Below are positions 12,601-25,135 of a stretch of DNA of 64,000 nt, piece after piece. Positions within the stretch are counted from its first letter, which is position 1. Each line of letters opens with the position of its first letter. The DNA lies in contig NC_092573.1 in the NCBI RefSeq assembly GCF_037975245.1, forward strand, positions 1,112,001 through 1,176,000, written 5' to 3'. The position numbers and the translations under genes were made by a program. Under the pieces are notes generated by a model. That model had not been told where the DNA came from. It saw only the letters and a program-made list of their open reading frames with translations, and did not search any database. The stretch is from Apostichopus japonicus. Lineage: Eukaryota; Echinodermata; Holothuroidea; Aspidochirotida; Stichopodidae.

Positions 12601-13909
12601 AACAGACAGCAAAAACATGAAGAGGGAGGAAGAAAGAAAGAAAGATGGGAAAGGGAAAAATGAAAAGAAATAAGATGTGTCCGACATTAAAACATCATAT
12701 GTGAACCATTAAATTAGCACATTATACTCTATTATTACCGATTTACCGTCAGTCACTATCTGCGGGTCAATATAGGCCTACGTGCACTACGTGACCTAGG
12801 CTACACCAAATATCGAACGTTACTTGGGCTCAGCATGTTACGGGTCTTCAAAGTTATTCTGAAATTTTCGTTATTTATTTTTCCTTCAAACGATGATTGT
12901 GAAGGTTCCCATGTACAAAATCTTACCCTTATGCATTTCACCTCATTTTGTTATAATAATTATAACGATTTAATAAATTTTGAGCCAAAACCGCAGGGAG
13001 TATATCCAGTTTAAATCCATCTTCGCACAGGACTGTATATTATTATAGCCTAGGGTACGGTACTTGTACACACTGCTGTGCGGTACTTGAGAGTTGATGC
13101 TGTAGTGAAATGGATTCGTGTATTAATGCGGGGGGTTCCACGATGTCATTTATAGTTATCTTTCGCCACTTTTTTAATTTTTAAGAGTTTTGTACGAAAG
13201 ATTGATATTGTACGTATTGAAAGTATATTTTCTGGAGTAAACAACAGCCGATTAACGATATGAATAAATCTGTACTATTCTTATGTATGTAGTTCATAAT
13301 CCCGTATTTACGTAGCCCCTATGTTACATTCTTATTGTCTGAAGTTCCAAACACGTGGTGACTTGTTGATAGTTAAAAACTTTTCATTGTGAACTTTTGA
13401 ACTTGAAGGGGTTGCCTTATTTCAATATCATGGAATAGTGGGGAACTCCCAATTTCTTTTTGCGTACGGATTACTAGTTTAATCCATGTGCGAACGTGAT
13501 AATCTAATATCTTACGTCGAGTATGAATGAAGGATGGTGTGGGTTGCTTTTTTCCAAGTTTTGTGCTTTTCTTTTGGAAGTGTATGTTAAAACACAACGG
13601 CCCTAATATAGCGTGTTATTTTTTATATTTTTTATAACCGTGCGTGTAAGAGTATGTACATACTGTAGCCTAGGCTATGCATATTGAATTTATGACATTG
13701 ACAGTCTCGTTACTAAGTGCTTTGAACCATAGACGAAAGTTGATGAAAATACCGGTTGTAGTTACGATACCGGGAATCATGTTGCAACAAAACGACTCAT
13801 GTGCTACCGTAACATGGTTTAACACATGTGTAATACACTGGCAATCACTGTAAAAATGGGCCACCAAATCGCGTCAACTGGGTCTTCAATTTTCAAAAAG
13901 CTTCAGCTT

Positions 13910-13979
13910 CTGAGGGGGCACATCCCCCTCAGACACCGCCTAAAATGCGTTCCGCGGGAAATCCGACTTTGTCGGATTT
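13910..13979. repeat. Two adjacent short perfect hairpins
   Basis: CTGAGGGGG-CACAT-CCCCCTCAG occupies 13910-13932. AAATCCGAC-TTT-GTCGGATTT occupies 13959-13979. Both have 9-bp perfect arms. Confidence 0.85.
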
Positions 13980-14139
13980 ATGTTCCAGGGAAAAAAACAT
14001 TTTTTCTGACCGTGACTATGGAAATGACACTTGATTAGAAAATTTGGTAGTAACAACGAAAATAGCGGTAGGCTAAAAATTGTCTATCATTGAGGCGGTC
14101 GGGGACAGTGTTGAAAGTGTTTCCAGATCAATACTGGAT

Positions 14140-14215
14140 ACTAGAAGTGAGACTGCAGTAGCTATGAGCAGACAGGTAAGAAGGAGTGGTGAAAAATTAA
14201 ATTTGATTTACAAAA
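14140..14215 (+). repeat. ACAGGTAAG-family end fragment
   Basis: GCAGACAGGTAAGAAGGAG followed by TGAAAAATTAAATTT matches the right end of the family. The preceding 80 bases translate into a plausible-looking peptide ending at a CAG-GTAAGA donor, but the repeat match explains the donor. Confidence 0.45.
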
Positions 14216-16121
14216 TTTTCTCTGTACTTTTCCCCACATTTTAATTTGGAATATGAGATGGTAGCCAGGTAATGAATACAAGTTCTCACTGGGATACTTG
14301 CGAACAGACTTTCAGTAGAGATAATTAGTTAATAGATATTTTGGCATTTAATTAATTTCAAAGCTACTGTACTGTAGGAAGTACAGTAATAGTACAGTAC
14401 TATGCTAAGTCCTTAATCTAACGGAAGAGGAGCCACTCATGCAAATGAAATGGTTAAAACAAACAATGGGACGAGGGGAGGATTGGACAATAACATTTGC
14501 AGATATACTTTATCAGTCTCTCCATATGGAGGTATCACAAGGTTATGTACAATAACTATTGAAACTACGGTAACCATATTTGCTAAAAGAAGTTATTTGG
14601 CATTAGAATTATAGAAGCCAAACTTTTACAGTAAGAATGTTTTTACAGACTTTCTCTTGGATATGTTTCTGAAGAGCATCTTTTAAAAAAAATATATATA
14701 TATATATTGTTGGGGGGGGGGATTTTTTTTTTCTGTTTCCTCTTAAATGTCCTAAGGGATAATTTGGCAAAGGAAGTTGATAGTTAAAAAAATATTTGCT
14801 GTAAATTTTCTCTTTAGATCATCCTTTGAAAATCCAGATCCCGAGAGAATATTTCATCACAAAGAATAGAAACCTACTTTTATCTAGTTTGGTGAAATTT
14901 TGGCAAAATTATCTGGCAACAACTATGGGGAATGATATTGTCATCATAACATTCTTACAAAAGAATTTCATTCTGATGACATCATCTGCTCGAGAGCGAT
15001 TGATAGAGCTGTGTTTAACGTGGATCCATAATCAATTTCTGATAAGTTTGTAGATATATGAAAAAGGCAATATTATTATCACTGAAGAAAAGGAAAGGAA
15101 ATAAGCTGCATGTCGACTGTTTTTAATGAGAATGGAATCATAAAAATTGCCCCATTTCATATAAAGCTTCAAACGTCTTAGATAATTTCCTTTTTCTTTT
15201 TTTTTCTGATTCCATTTTCAAACTGTCCCACTAGAATTTTTGGGTGAAATATTAAAGTGACTACTACTGTAAACACATCCTGGAGAGTGAAAGGCAACCT
15301 GGAGTTCTGGACCAATAAGCTTAGACGGTGTAAATAATTAATGCAACCTGGAAAGTCTTTTGGGTATTGGCTGCATCATAAAAGGCCACCCAGGTAACTC
15401 ATACCCATGGTTTATGTTACTTTCCCGTATTAATGATAAACATAGTCGTATATATTTACATATATATTTCTCCACATTACTGCCAAACCACAGGCCCCAC
15501 AGTGTATACCACAGCGGGGAGCAAACATGAGTGGAATTCCGTCCACAAGCACATACCTTACACCATGGGGCTTTTGTATTAAAATATCATCAATAAAGAC
15601 TTCAGATTTAACAGACTTGACAAACGTACACCTCAACAGTAATTTATCAATCAAGAATTAGGGGTAGTTCTTTTTTTACAGAGAAAAATTTGCTCTCTAG
15701 CTCTTGGTGGTAGCCGTCTCTGACAGTGAACCATTGTCCCAAGACCAGGTGGCTTCTCTCAGATATCTGGGGTAGACATTGCAGGGAGCAATACACTACA
15801 GTGTGCAATGGCTCCTGGAATGTTCATGTGGAATGTTAACATGGAATACAGATTAGCTAGTGCACCAAGATACCATAGTTTACATTTACAGGTTTTACTA
15901 TTAAAATGGTTCAACAGCCATTTTAATGTCAGCTCTGTAACATTGGGAGAAGTTGTGGGAGAAGTTTTGGGGGGAGGTGGGGGGGTGGCTAGGGAAAGGA
16001 GGAGGGAAAAGAAAGGCAGATGGAACAGAAAGGATGAGGGCATTGTTGTCTGGGGAACACAACACAATAAGAACAGGTCCAGGTACCTCATTACAGAAGA
16101 AAAACAGTTTTCACTTCTTAC

Positions 16122-16223
16122 CTCTGGTTCTTGTCTAAGTAAGTGATGCCTCTCTGAAGTTTCTCGTAAAGAACGTTTTAATGAATTTCGGTGGTCCCAA
16201 AAATGATAGTGGTCTGGTACAAT
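16122..16223 (-). CDS. FURIN: Furin-type proprotein convertase, exon 2 (prodomain)
   Basis: This 102-nt phase-0 exon encodes 34 residues starting IVPDHYHFWDHRNSLKRSL and ending RQEPE. It is too short for a simple ORF scan but unmistakable. HYHFW and the following basic pair match the furin prodomain segment YYHFWH-RGVTKRSL, which holds the internal second cleavage site and the pH-sensing histidine in human furin. Here the site reads RNSLKR-S, with one extra residue (Asp) between FW and His. Splice sites are good: the acceptor reads ctcttgcaaatag and the donor reads GAG then gtaag. It joins exon 1 (…NLGE) and exon 3 (VRW…) in phase 0. Intron 1 upstream is about 18.3 kb. Confidence 0.9.
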
Positions 16224-17492
16224 CTATTTGCAAGAGAAAAGAAACATTAAATATTGTAAATTATGCTTCAGATTGACAATGACATATATCTAACAAAAAC
16301 AAATAATAAACCCTACTAATTTGAATATATTCAAATTTTTTACAACAGAGACTATATTCATCATCTTCCAGATTGAGATGGCACATTTTTTTTTTTAACT
16401 TTAGAAGCAATTGTGTCATCTTTTCACACTTTCTAATCATAATTTATTTTTATTTTTTCTCGTAGCTTGTGAGATGTTTAATTTTGTAAATGTATGTTAT
16501 TATGTAGTATGTTAATTTGTAATTCTAGGACCTGCTTTGTGATAAGAGGGATATTAAACAGACAATCCATATTTCATATTTCAATCCAGAGTACCAAAGC
16601 AAACAGTTAAAGTACAAAACAACATGAATTAATGCTATACATACATAAAACAGAACGTAGTCATTATTGAATGGGGAAAATACAGCACTGATACAATAGG
16701 TCGGAGAGTTTGTTTAGAATTTTTTATTTCTTCCAGTTTTGTGATATCTATTTCCCATGTTGCTTCTGATGTTCTCCACAGTCTTTGCATGCGTTAACAG
16801 GTTTATGCTGTGGTACAGTAGAAACTTAACACGGCAATCTGGTACAATCCTGTCATGCACTGCGGTCGTCCGTCTGTCCGTCCGTCCCTTTAAGACTCGG
16901 CAAAGCAATCATCATCCAGTGTACAGACTTTTGAATTTTGGATGGAGTGTTTGATGTGACAACCATCTACCATGCATGAGGTCAATAAAGTGACTAGTAG
17001 GAGGGAGGTACAGCACCCGAAGGGAAAAAAATGATGCTGTTTGTCCATCCTTCGGGAGCAATAGAATGTAGCCGTGAACATTAAGTAACTACTGTCTGAA
17101 ACCCTGCAGTATCTAGATATGCAATACTCACTGCTACCATGTAATTTTCAGCACACATGGTATGCCAAGATTGTGCTTCCAGCTGTACCAATCAAGGTAA
17201 TTTAATAATGAAAATTATGTCAAAATTTATTGTGGGAGGACAAAACTAAAATCAGACAATATTAGATGATAGGAGAGAGGAAATCTATTATTAGAAAGGA
17301 AGAACGCTAGAGGTTAAAGTTTTAAAAAAAATGGGTTATCATCATTAACCATAAAGTTGGGACTTTGATGGAATGATTACAGGCAATAATGAGTTCCAAA
17401 TGTGTACGTTCGTTAGATGGGAATGAGTAAACTCTAACACACACTAAATACGTCAATCGGCTGATCTTATTTTCATTATTAGGATTGGTTAA

Positions 17493-17530
17493 TCCCAAAA
17501 CTTACTGGTTTGGATATTTACCAGTGACGT
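17493..17530 (+). repeat. ACAGGTAAG-family left-end fragment
   Basis: AAAACTTACTGGTTTGGATA followed by TTTACCAG is the family's left end with nothing of the core behind it. Confidence 0.45.
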
Positions 17531-18359
17531 TCCAAACGAATTTACTTTCTTCTGGTGATAATACTGTATTACTACAGAACATGTACAAATTGTGAACAAT
17601 AAAGACTGTCTCTTCTTTAAGGACTAAATTTCTTATAAAAACAGATCCGTGTCCGTAGTATTTCCCCAGATGTATTACTCGATGAGAGAATACCGAGATG
17701 GATTCTCTCTGCTTGCCAAATTTAATCATTGTTCAGTCGATAGTTTTGACGTTCATTATGACACAAACAGATATCGTTTTCAGAACCTGGGCATGGCAGG
17801 GGAATCCAATTACATGTTACTGTCTCACCATCAGGGGACCCTCAAAGAAGATAATATCTACAGTATGGATAATACTTGTGACAAATAAACAGAACCTATT
17901 ATTTAAGAAAAACCAGCTCTGCTCATATATATGTAATGGTCTTCACTGTAGGGAACTCAATTTAATATCCAGTACTAGCTGTAGGTACTCTTAACAAATT
18001 TCACAAACAGCCCCAGTAACAGGCAATGTCTGTTCAGGCTAACAGAAATCTGTGTAAAAACTCTGAAATGGCCACAAAAAATATTTTTAAAAGGGCACTT
18101 TGCATTGCCAAGGCTGGATCTTTATAAGTACCAAGTTTTTACTCATGTTTATTACATTTTGTTTGCAGAATAGGAGGGGTGGGGGAGGGGAGGGACGGGA
18201 GGGACGGGAGATAGGGAGCAGGATTTGTTCTTTAATTCTTTGTTCATTCTTATTTGCTTTCTTTTCTCTCTCTGGGTGGATATGTGCCCGTTATAAATCA
18301 CCATCATAATTATTATTATTAAAGTTTAGTTGATTCCAAAGTTGAAGAAAGTCAAAGTT

Positions 18360-18725
18360 GGTATTTAATACAGTCCACTGGTTCAAGCCCTCATGACTGT
18401 GCTGACGACTGTATAGTGTCATGAAGAATTCAATTTGGAAGTGATGGCAAAAGGTTGAAAGGAACTAAAATTTGCCATACTGTGTGTACAGTACTGTCCA
18501 ATGGTTGAAGCACTGATGACTAAGACTCATGGTCTCAGGATTAAAATTCAACATGGGAAAATTCAATTTGGAAGTTACTGTGAATTGGTTATTTAACCCT
18601 CCACTGACTCCAATGGCTTAACCCCCCTGCCCCCCCCCCCCCGACTGCAGTGCTGAAAGTCTAAAGACTACTGTACCTCAACTGGGAAAATTGAATTTTA
18701 AAATTCTCTGAACGGTTGAATCATG
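18360..18725. repeat. Degenerate tandem repeat, about 3 units of 110-130 bp
   Basis: Units share CAGTCCACTGGTTCAAGC-, CTGATGACT- and AATTCAATTTGGAAGT-like words in the same order (about 18370-18465, 18490-18590 and 18600-18720). The third unit is interrupted by a poly-C run. Confidence 0.55.
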
Positions 18726-19151
18726 GTGAGACATACTGTACATACTGACTATCCATTCTTATTACCCCATGCTTTCGCTCATGACTCAATTACCGGAGTG
18801 ATATTACAAACAGCAAAAAAGAGACTGAAAGTAGATAAATTATTACTGCATCAGCAGCAGCGTCCTGTCAGCACTGAGAAAAAGGAGGCAACTTTTGGCT
18901 ACATCGCCTCCTATGAGAAAGCATAGGACAAATATTCCTATGGCCCTGGCATCAAAATCTCCTTGTTTTATTCTGACAGAAAAAGGAAAAATCAATAAAA
19001 CTTAAGAGAATCAGTTTAAAAGTAGCTTCATTTTTAAGAGTATGCCACTATGCATTAAAATAAAGTTGACTGACTTCCTGTAAGGATCAGCTTCACACAC
19101 TTCTTACATATTCATCATATGATGTATTAATATCAAAGTGTTCAGTATACC

Positions 19152-19330
19152 CCCGAAACTTACTGGTTTGAATTCTTACGAACGACGATACAAACCTGTC
19201 TCCTTCACCTACGTGCACCTATCTACCTAGCCTATTAACTGGTAACATTCCTACGCTGCGCCCCCAATGACCCTATCTGCGGTCACTAACCTCCTCCTTA
19301 TGAACCTACAGTACCATCCTAAAGCCTTTA
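19152..19330 (+). repeat. ACAGGTAAG-family repeat, plus-oriented copy
   Basis: It begins AAACTTACTGGTTTGAATTC, then AACCTGTCTCC, CTACCTAGCCTATT, AACTGGTAACATTCC and CCAATGACCC. It is closely parallel to 11636-11810. Confidence 0.65.
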
Positions 19331-19592
19331 ACGTGTGTTTTGTATTGGATTTTCCAAACCCCGTTTTCATTCCTGGATTTCCTTCTTGCAGAGCTATTTG
19401 TAGTCAGAAGGAAATATCTGCATCTACAGTAGTAAACCTAATACAAATTTTTGCATAACTAAAGTATCCTTGAAATTTGCATGTAATGTTTCTGCCAGGA
19501 TCGCCTCTTCCGTGTAGGTTTTGGTGTAAGTGTACCAGTTGTGCGAAATGCATGGGAAAAAATTTCCTACACGTGTTTGTTCATAATCCCTG

Positions 19593-19889
19593 AAACTTAC
19601 TGGTTTGGGGATTTACGAACGATAATATTTACCTATCTCCATTCTACCTAGGTGCATGAGTGCAAGGTGAGCACACTGGCTCCACTTGACCAGCTGGATG
19701 CATGAATGGATGTAATGGGAGCAACTTGCATCCATCCATGCATCCAGCAGGTCCACTGAAGCCAATTGTACCCCCATTGCATCCATCCATCATCCATGCA
19801 ACCAGCTGGTCCAGTGGAGCCAGTGTGCTCACCTTGCACTCATGCATAAGTACTTATGGAGACAGGTAAGAGAGGAGTGAAGTAAATTT
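19593..19889. repeat. Fold-back (hairpin) repeat with ACAGGTAAG-family ends
   Basis: The outer ends match the ACAGGTAAG family: AAACTTACTGGTTTGGGG on the left, and GGAGACAGGTAAGAGAGG then GAAGTAAATTT on the right. Inside, 19654-19697 and 19802-19845 are inverted copies, 43 of 44 identical, around GAGTGCAAGGTGAGCACACT. The 104-bp spacer itself contains ATCCATCCATGCATCC words that pair partly with GGATGCATGAATGGATG. It could form one long stem. Reverse ORFs here are artefacts. Confidence 0.85.
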
Positions 19890-20441
19890 CAGTGTTTTCT
19901 TTCACACTCTTCCTCCCTACTAGCGGTATTTCTTCTAGAATGTTTTCTCTTCGCAGGTTCTAAGCCTCCCACTCTAGAAGAGCGTATTTCTACTTCCGAA
20001 GTATGAATAATGTGTGTTTATGTATATGAACAGTTCCAAATATTTATCTACTAGAAACACCTTGATATTCATACTAATCAACAGCTTCGAAAGACAGGTT
20101 ACTTTAATGGCTAGATGCCGCCTGTGGATTTTGCCATTAGCCAACATTATAAGCTAACCTTATGCCAAACACAATATAAAAGCACACTCACAAATCTTAT
20201 CCGGTAACACCTGTTTCCTGTGTTTTATATCTTTACAGGATTGCCTAAATACAATTTATAACTTTCTTGTTTTCAAAACAAGACAGACATGATCAGGAGA
20301 GCTTCTGATAACATCTTGTATTCACCATGTACTGTACAGTATATCAAGTAAGAAGATGCATTGTACAACAGATTTTGGCCTCTTAGAATGATCTTTGAGT
20401 GGGATATGTATAATAACTATATTTTGAACTACACACGGAAA

Positions 20442-20570
20442 GGGTTCCTCATTTTGGCAATATCCCAGAATGTTTCATTCGTACTAACAATGTAAATTAT
20501 TCACAGGCAGGGTTCCTCATTTTGGCACTATCCCAGAACGTTTTCATTCAAACTAACAATGTCAATAATG
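20442..20570. repeat. 68-bp tandem duplication
   Basis: GGGTTCCTCATTTTGGCA starts at 20442 and 20510. The two copies differ at several positions. Confidence 0.9.
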
Positions 20571-22201
20571 AATCTTTCTTACAGATTCTTCCTCTTTAAA
20601 TCTTTCTTAAATTATCCCCATTTTTCTCTCTCTTTGGAGGCTTGGTATTTGGATTCTGACTGCCAATCATTTCTTTCAGAGAATACTTCCAAGGGAGAAA
20701 AAAAAAAACCTCAGCTTTTATAGTTTCAGACCCTGTGACCTTAAAAAAAGGAGGTTGTCCCAAAATAATTACATAGAATTTGTGGTTGCCACACAGACAA
20801 ACAGATGAATGCATGGCACAGCCAAGTAAACAAACCGCCACATCTAAAAGTCTGTAGTCCTGAAATACATTATACTTAATACTATATGGAGACTACACAG
20901 TGGGTTTTCAAATTACAAGGAATTATTTACTACAGGAGCCAGAAAGGATAATTGAACAAGAATAAATGGCCTAACAATTTCTTTATACTGATGGATTCAC
21001 ACCTAAATCAACCACCAAACTGATCTGGTTTTGGCTATTAACCCCCCCCCCCCAAAAAAAAGACACTACTTACCTGTCTCCAAACAAAACATGCACTCCA
21101 ATCTACCTTTATCTTAACTAAGATCTCGGGATTAGGGAATCAACAATCCAACAAAAATGATGGATCCCATTATGGGAAAGTCAAAATATTCCATTATTCC
21201 ACAGTACAGATCGCATATATACGATAAGTAAAAATTGTACAGCAGCAATCACAGTACTGAGCTGCATCTTAGCTGCATCTCCACGTTTCAGTTCTTCAAT
21301 AATTTGTTAAGACAAAGGAGTATTTCACCAATCAAGTGATCTACTACAAACAAACCAAACCAAAAAGCCCATTCTACTTGATCATGTTTAACTGAATGCA
21401 TAGATGGTGAAGTTGATTAAATTTCAATTTGACATGAAAAGCCAGGGAAAGGATGAGGGGGGGGGGGGGGATGGGGCGAGAGTTAGGTGGCTTCCCTTAA
21501 ATGGAAATAAAATAAATTGCTTCATCTCCTACTTCTTTATCACTCAACACACAAAGATACATTGATAAACTATTCTTTTTGTGAGAGAAATGGATAGTTT
21601 ACACTGCACTAAATGGACCATTAACACTGCACTAAATGTACCATTTAAATTACATTGTACGACAAAATATAGAATTTAACTGACTTTCTGTGAAATTGAC
21701 ATAAATGTACATGACAGTTCATACTTGTGGTGGTAGATCTGGTCACAGAACCAACCTCTGGAGCTAGTCTCATAAACTGAACACTGCCAAAATTTTGAAA
21801 TTCCTTAACAAAAGGCTAAAATCAATATCAATATCTATCAAACTGAAGAACCAATGCCACAGGTGGTATATAACTGTTAATAAAATACAAATGAACAAAT
21901 AAAGAAAAGAATATGCTTTCAAAACTTAACAGATTGATGCCAATTTACAATCATGTAGGGTGAATTATATGATATATATTTTTTCTATCAGAACTGCAAT
22001 AAGTCCATAGCAACCAGACCACAAAACGCTTTTGATTAAATTTTGCCTGGTATTCAATTGGTCTTCCTCCAGAGACTAATAATGAGTTATTAATATAACC
22101 AAACTGGACCAACTGACCTCATATCTATTTTTTGGGGTTAAAGTGCTCTTTGGGGAAGGTTTCAGCCATCCACAATGCTCTATGCCAGAACACACATGAA
22201 G

Positions 22202-22225
22202 GACAGACAGACAGACAGACAGACA
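22202..22225. repeat. (GACA)n microsatellite
   Basis: About six uninterrupted GACA units. Confidence 0.95.
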
Positions 22226-24699
22226 ACCTCTTCCAACTTTTGAGGATTCTACAACATACAGTATGATTGGAAAGTGTAGTGTATATATACTGCCCTGTCA
22301 CAATGAAATTTGAGCTGCTTGAAATGATCACGATTATTAGCCAAAGGTTAAAGTCTGTTTCTGGTTTACAAACAATTTTAAAGCAAAATTACAAAAACCA
22401 CAAAAATGAAATGAAGAATTCAAACGGGATGATCGTCAGGCTTAACTAATTTTGACAATGACACATAGATCTATAATTAGGAAGTGACAACATTTCTTTG
22501 TCGCTGAAATTTAACAAGTTTTATGACATTTGCAACACAATTTACAAAGCACCCACACTCCTTTTAACTGGCAACCTTTTAACCGCAACTTTACTAAAAA
22601 TTGCTTTGTCTTTGACCTCAAGAAGAAACATAGGAAGTTGACTCCAGGAAGACTCAGACATATTATAACCCTAAAAACTGAAGGAGAGAGCAGCTAAAAT
22701 GCATGGGGGGGTTTCCCATGAATATCCCATGTCTATTATTTTACAACAAGCTATGACAACTGTAGAAATCAGATCAATTCAAAGTTATTATCAAAATATA
22801 GTATTTACCATTTTACTTCCTCCTATAGATAGTTATATACACTTCTCAATACTGATAAAAAGCACTTTCCTATAATACACTCCACTCAATTGTTCATTAT
22901 GGAGCTGAGATCAAATAACTCCTTTTTGTGTGTGTGTGGGGGTGGGGGACATTTCCTATCATTGCTCTTAAATATTCAAACCCATTTGGTTTTAATCTAA
23001 CAACTTCACAGATATCATAAGTAGTTGATTCTATTCCTGGGTTACTTACCTAAAATACATTAGTATGCGAGTCTTAAGTATATACTGTCATTGTGTTACA
23101 CTGTAATGTTTCACTAGTAAGAAGCTGATTAAATGGTTGATCTCCCTGAAGCAAAACAAGCTTTTACTTCTCTCAATTTGATTCAGAAGATATCAAGCAT
23201 TGCATCGCAGTTGCTAACTCTCTCTTTCAGTTAATGGTATTAGGAACACGAAATGAGAATTGAGCAAAATTGTCAAAATTGAAGAGATGATCAAGTCTGT
23301 TAAAAAATGATTTTAAATAAAAAATATTAAAAAAACAGTATAAAAGTAAATTTGTTAAGTACAAATTCTTGGACCTGATGTTTTGGTTCAAGTAGGTTTT
23401 TTTTTTTTCTTTTCAAAAGAAGAACTAAGGTGGACTCAGTAGCTTGTGTAAGGTCAGACCTTCATACTATATTCCTACAGAAATTTTAATCTACACTATA
23501 CTTTATTGAATTAGAGGTCAGTAGATCCTAGAATGTTCAATTGTGGAGAGAACATTCTAAACTAGGCCAGTGTTTTGGCATTGTAGATATGGAGGCCACT
23601 TCAAGATGAGGTCGAGAAAATTCAGTCGAAACACTGAAGTAGGTTTTAAGATACTTTCATGCATTTTGGTAGGCCACTAAAGAATAAAATTGTGAATTAT
23701 ATTTTCTCATTTTTCTCACTTAGAGAATGACTAGGAACTTAACATGGAACACTGATATTCTCGTTAGATTAAACTTTGTTAGACTGAGTTTAACAAACAT
23801 ATCAATTGCAAGAACTGAGAGTTTGACTTTGCTTGGTCACCCAACCCCCCTCCCCACCCCCCCTACAAATCCCATCCAAATCACCGGTTAAACCCTTATA
23901 CCTCTTCCCCTGCCTACGGAGAAGCTGTGTTAATAGATCAGAGTTAAGCAGAAGCTTCAAAACTCATAAATAGCTATTTACTATAAATTGTACATTAACT
24001 GACATAGGTGAAAGGAGTTAAATACCTCACATCTTTCATACATTTAACTGGTGAGGCACTCCCAACATAAACAACAAACAAACTCTCAAAGTTATAAGAA
24101 ATTTGACCAGAGATTTATCACTTCTGAACCATCACAGCCTCTGTTGTTTTTGTTGGAGACCATAAAATGCTGTCAACAAAGACCAAATTTGTAGTATACT
24201 GTACAGTCAATTTACAAGATTTGGAAACTAACTATTCACACAGGTAGACACGTTTACCATATAAATGGTAAGTAAACAATAAAACAAAACAGCAGCTTTT
24301 CATCAGCTGTTGCAATTTAAATGTTTTGCTTGAACTTAACTTTTTAAAGCAATATATTTGTGGTTGGCCATTAACATTTGTGTCACACTAACCAGCCATT
24401 TAATATCCAACACATACTTAGTTGTCACCACCAGTGTGTGATGTCTACGGTTACCATCATTTGGTTACTACGACTAAGGGAGGTATTAACCACTTTAAAA
24501 TGTAATACCAAAATTTTGTGTCCCACATTATGCAGCACTCGAACAGTGTGTATCGAGTAACATTCTTCAGGATGAGATGATCCAAAACACAGTTGAAAAC
24601 GGTCATACAAGCGTGATTCCTAAAGATGGAGTCAGTCACTAGAATTGGGCTTAATTTTCTACTGTAAATGGTAGATTTAGAAGGTAGAGGCAATGAGAG

Positions 24700-24835
24700 T
24701 TGACCCGGAAGAGGGTCAATGAGGGTGCAGTGCTAAAGCTTTACCTACCAGTTAACAGGCTAGGTATAGAAGATGACAAAGTGCAATAAAAGAGTAGAGA
24801 CAGGTAAGACAGGAGCAATGGTAAATTTTAACCAT
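24700..24835 (-). repeat. ACAGGTAAG-family repeat, minus-oriented copy
   Basis: It reads GGTCAATGAGGGTGCAGTGC, then CTACCAGTTAACAGGCTAGG, then GTAGAGACAGGTAAGACAGG. This is the reverse of the 11.6-kb and 19.2-kb copies. Confidence 0.6.
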
Positions 24836-25079
24836 TTAAAATGCAGGATAAAAACGTTTGTGTCCCACAAAGTTAATGTATTGCATTGTTTTCATCTTAT
24901 GCCTAAGTTAATCATTCCTAATGCGATTTTTTTGTGAAATTTTTTTTTTTTCAAGAACGTGTCTTCTTTTTCCTTTATAAATATTTCTAATAAGGTAGAA
25001 CCAGATTGTAGCAAATTCAACACAAAATGCTGCTTTAATGGAGTAAGTAGAATGCATTTCATTGTAAATTTCCCAAATA

Positions 25080-25135
25080 ATGCTAAGTTCTGCTAAATTA
25101 TGCTAAATTATGCAAAATTATGTAAAGTTCTAAAT
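25080..25135. repeat. Short tandem repeat of about 11 bp (TGCTAAATTAT)
   Basis: About five imperfect units of TGCTAAATTAT type follow one another. Confidence 0.7.

Larger units (their letters stand above)
12232..16121 (-). other. Furin intron 2 (about 3.9 kb)
   Basis: This is the phase-0 intron between convertase exons 2 and 3. It contains a 46-bp tandem duplication (12508-12600), two short perfect hairpins (13910-13979), a fragment of the ACAGGTAAG repeat near 14150-14215 and a G-rich run near 15960-16000. The 15430-15654 reverse ORF resembles no family I know. No exon was recognised. Confidence 0.75.

Noticed and set aside
14085-14172. Exon-like segment (open frame ending CAG-GTAAGA)
   Set aside because: The donor belongs to a dispersed repeat end found at several other places. 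There is no convincing acceptor or protein similarity.
15759-16146. 110- and 112-residue ORFs on both strands
   Set aside because: They run through a G-rich low-complexity run and overlap furin exon 2 out of frame.
19644-19847. Reverse ORFs of 63-67 residues
   Set aside because: They are read through the arms of the fold-back element.
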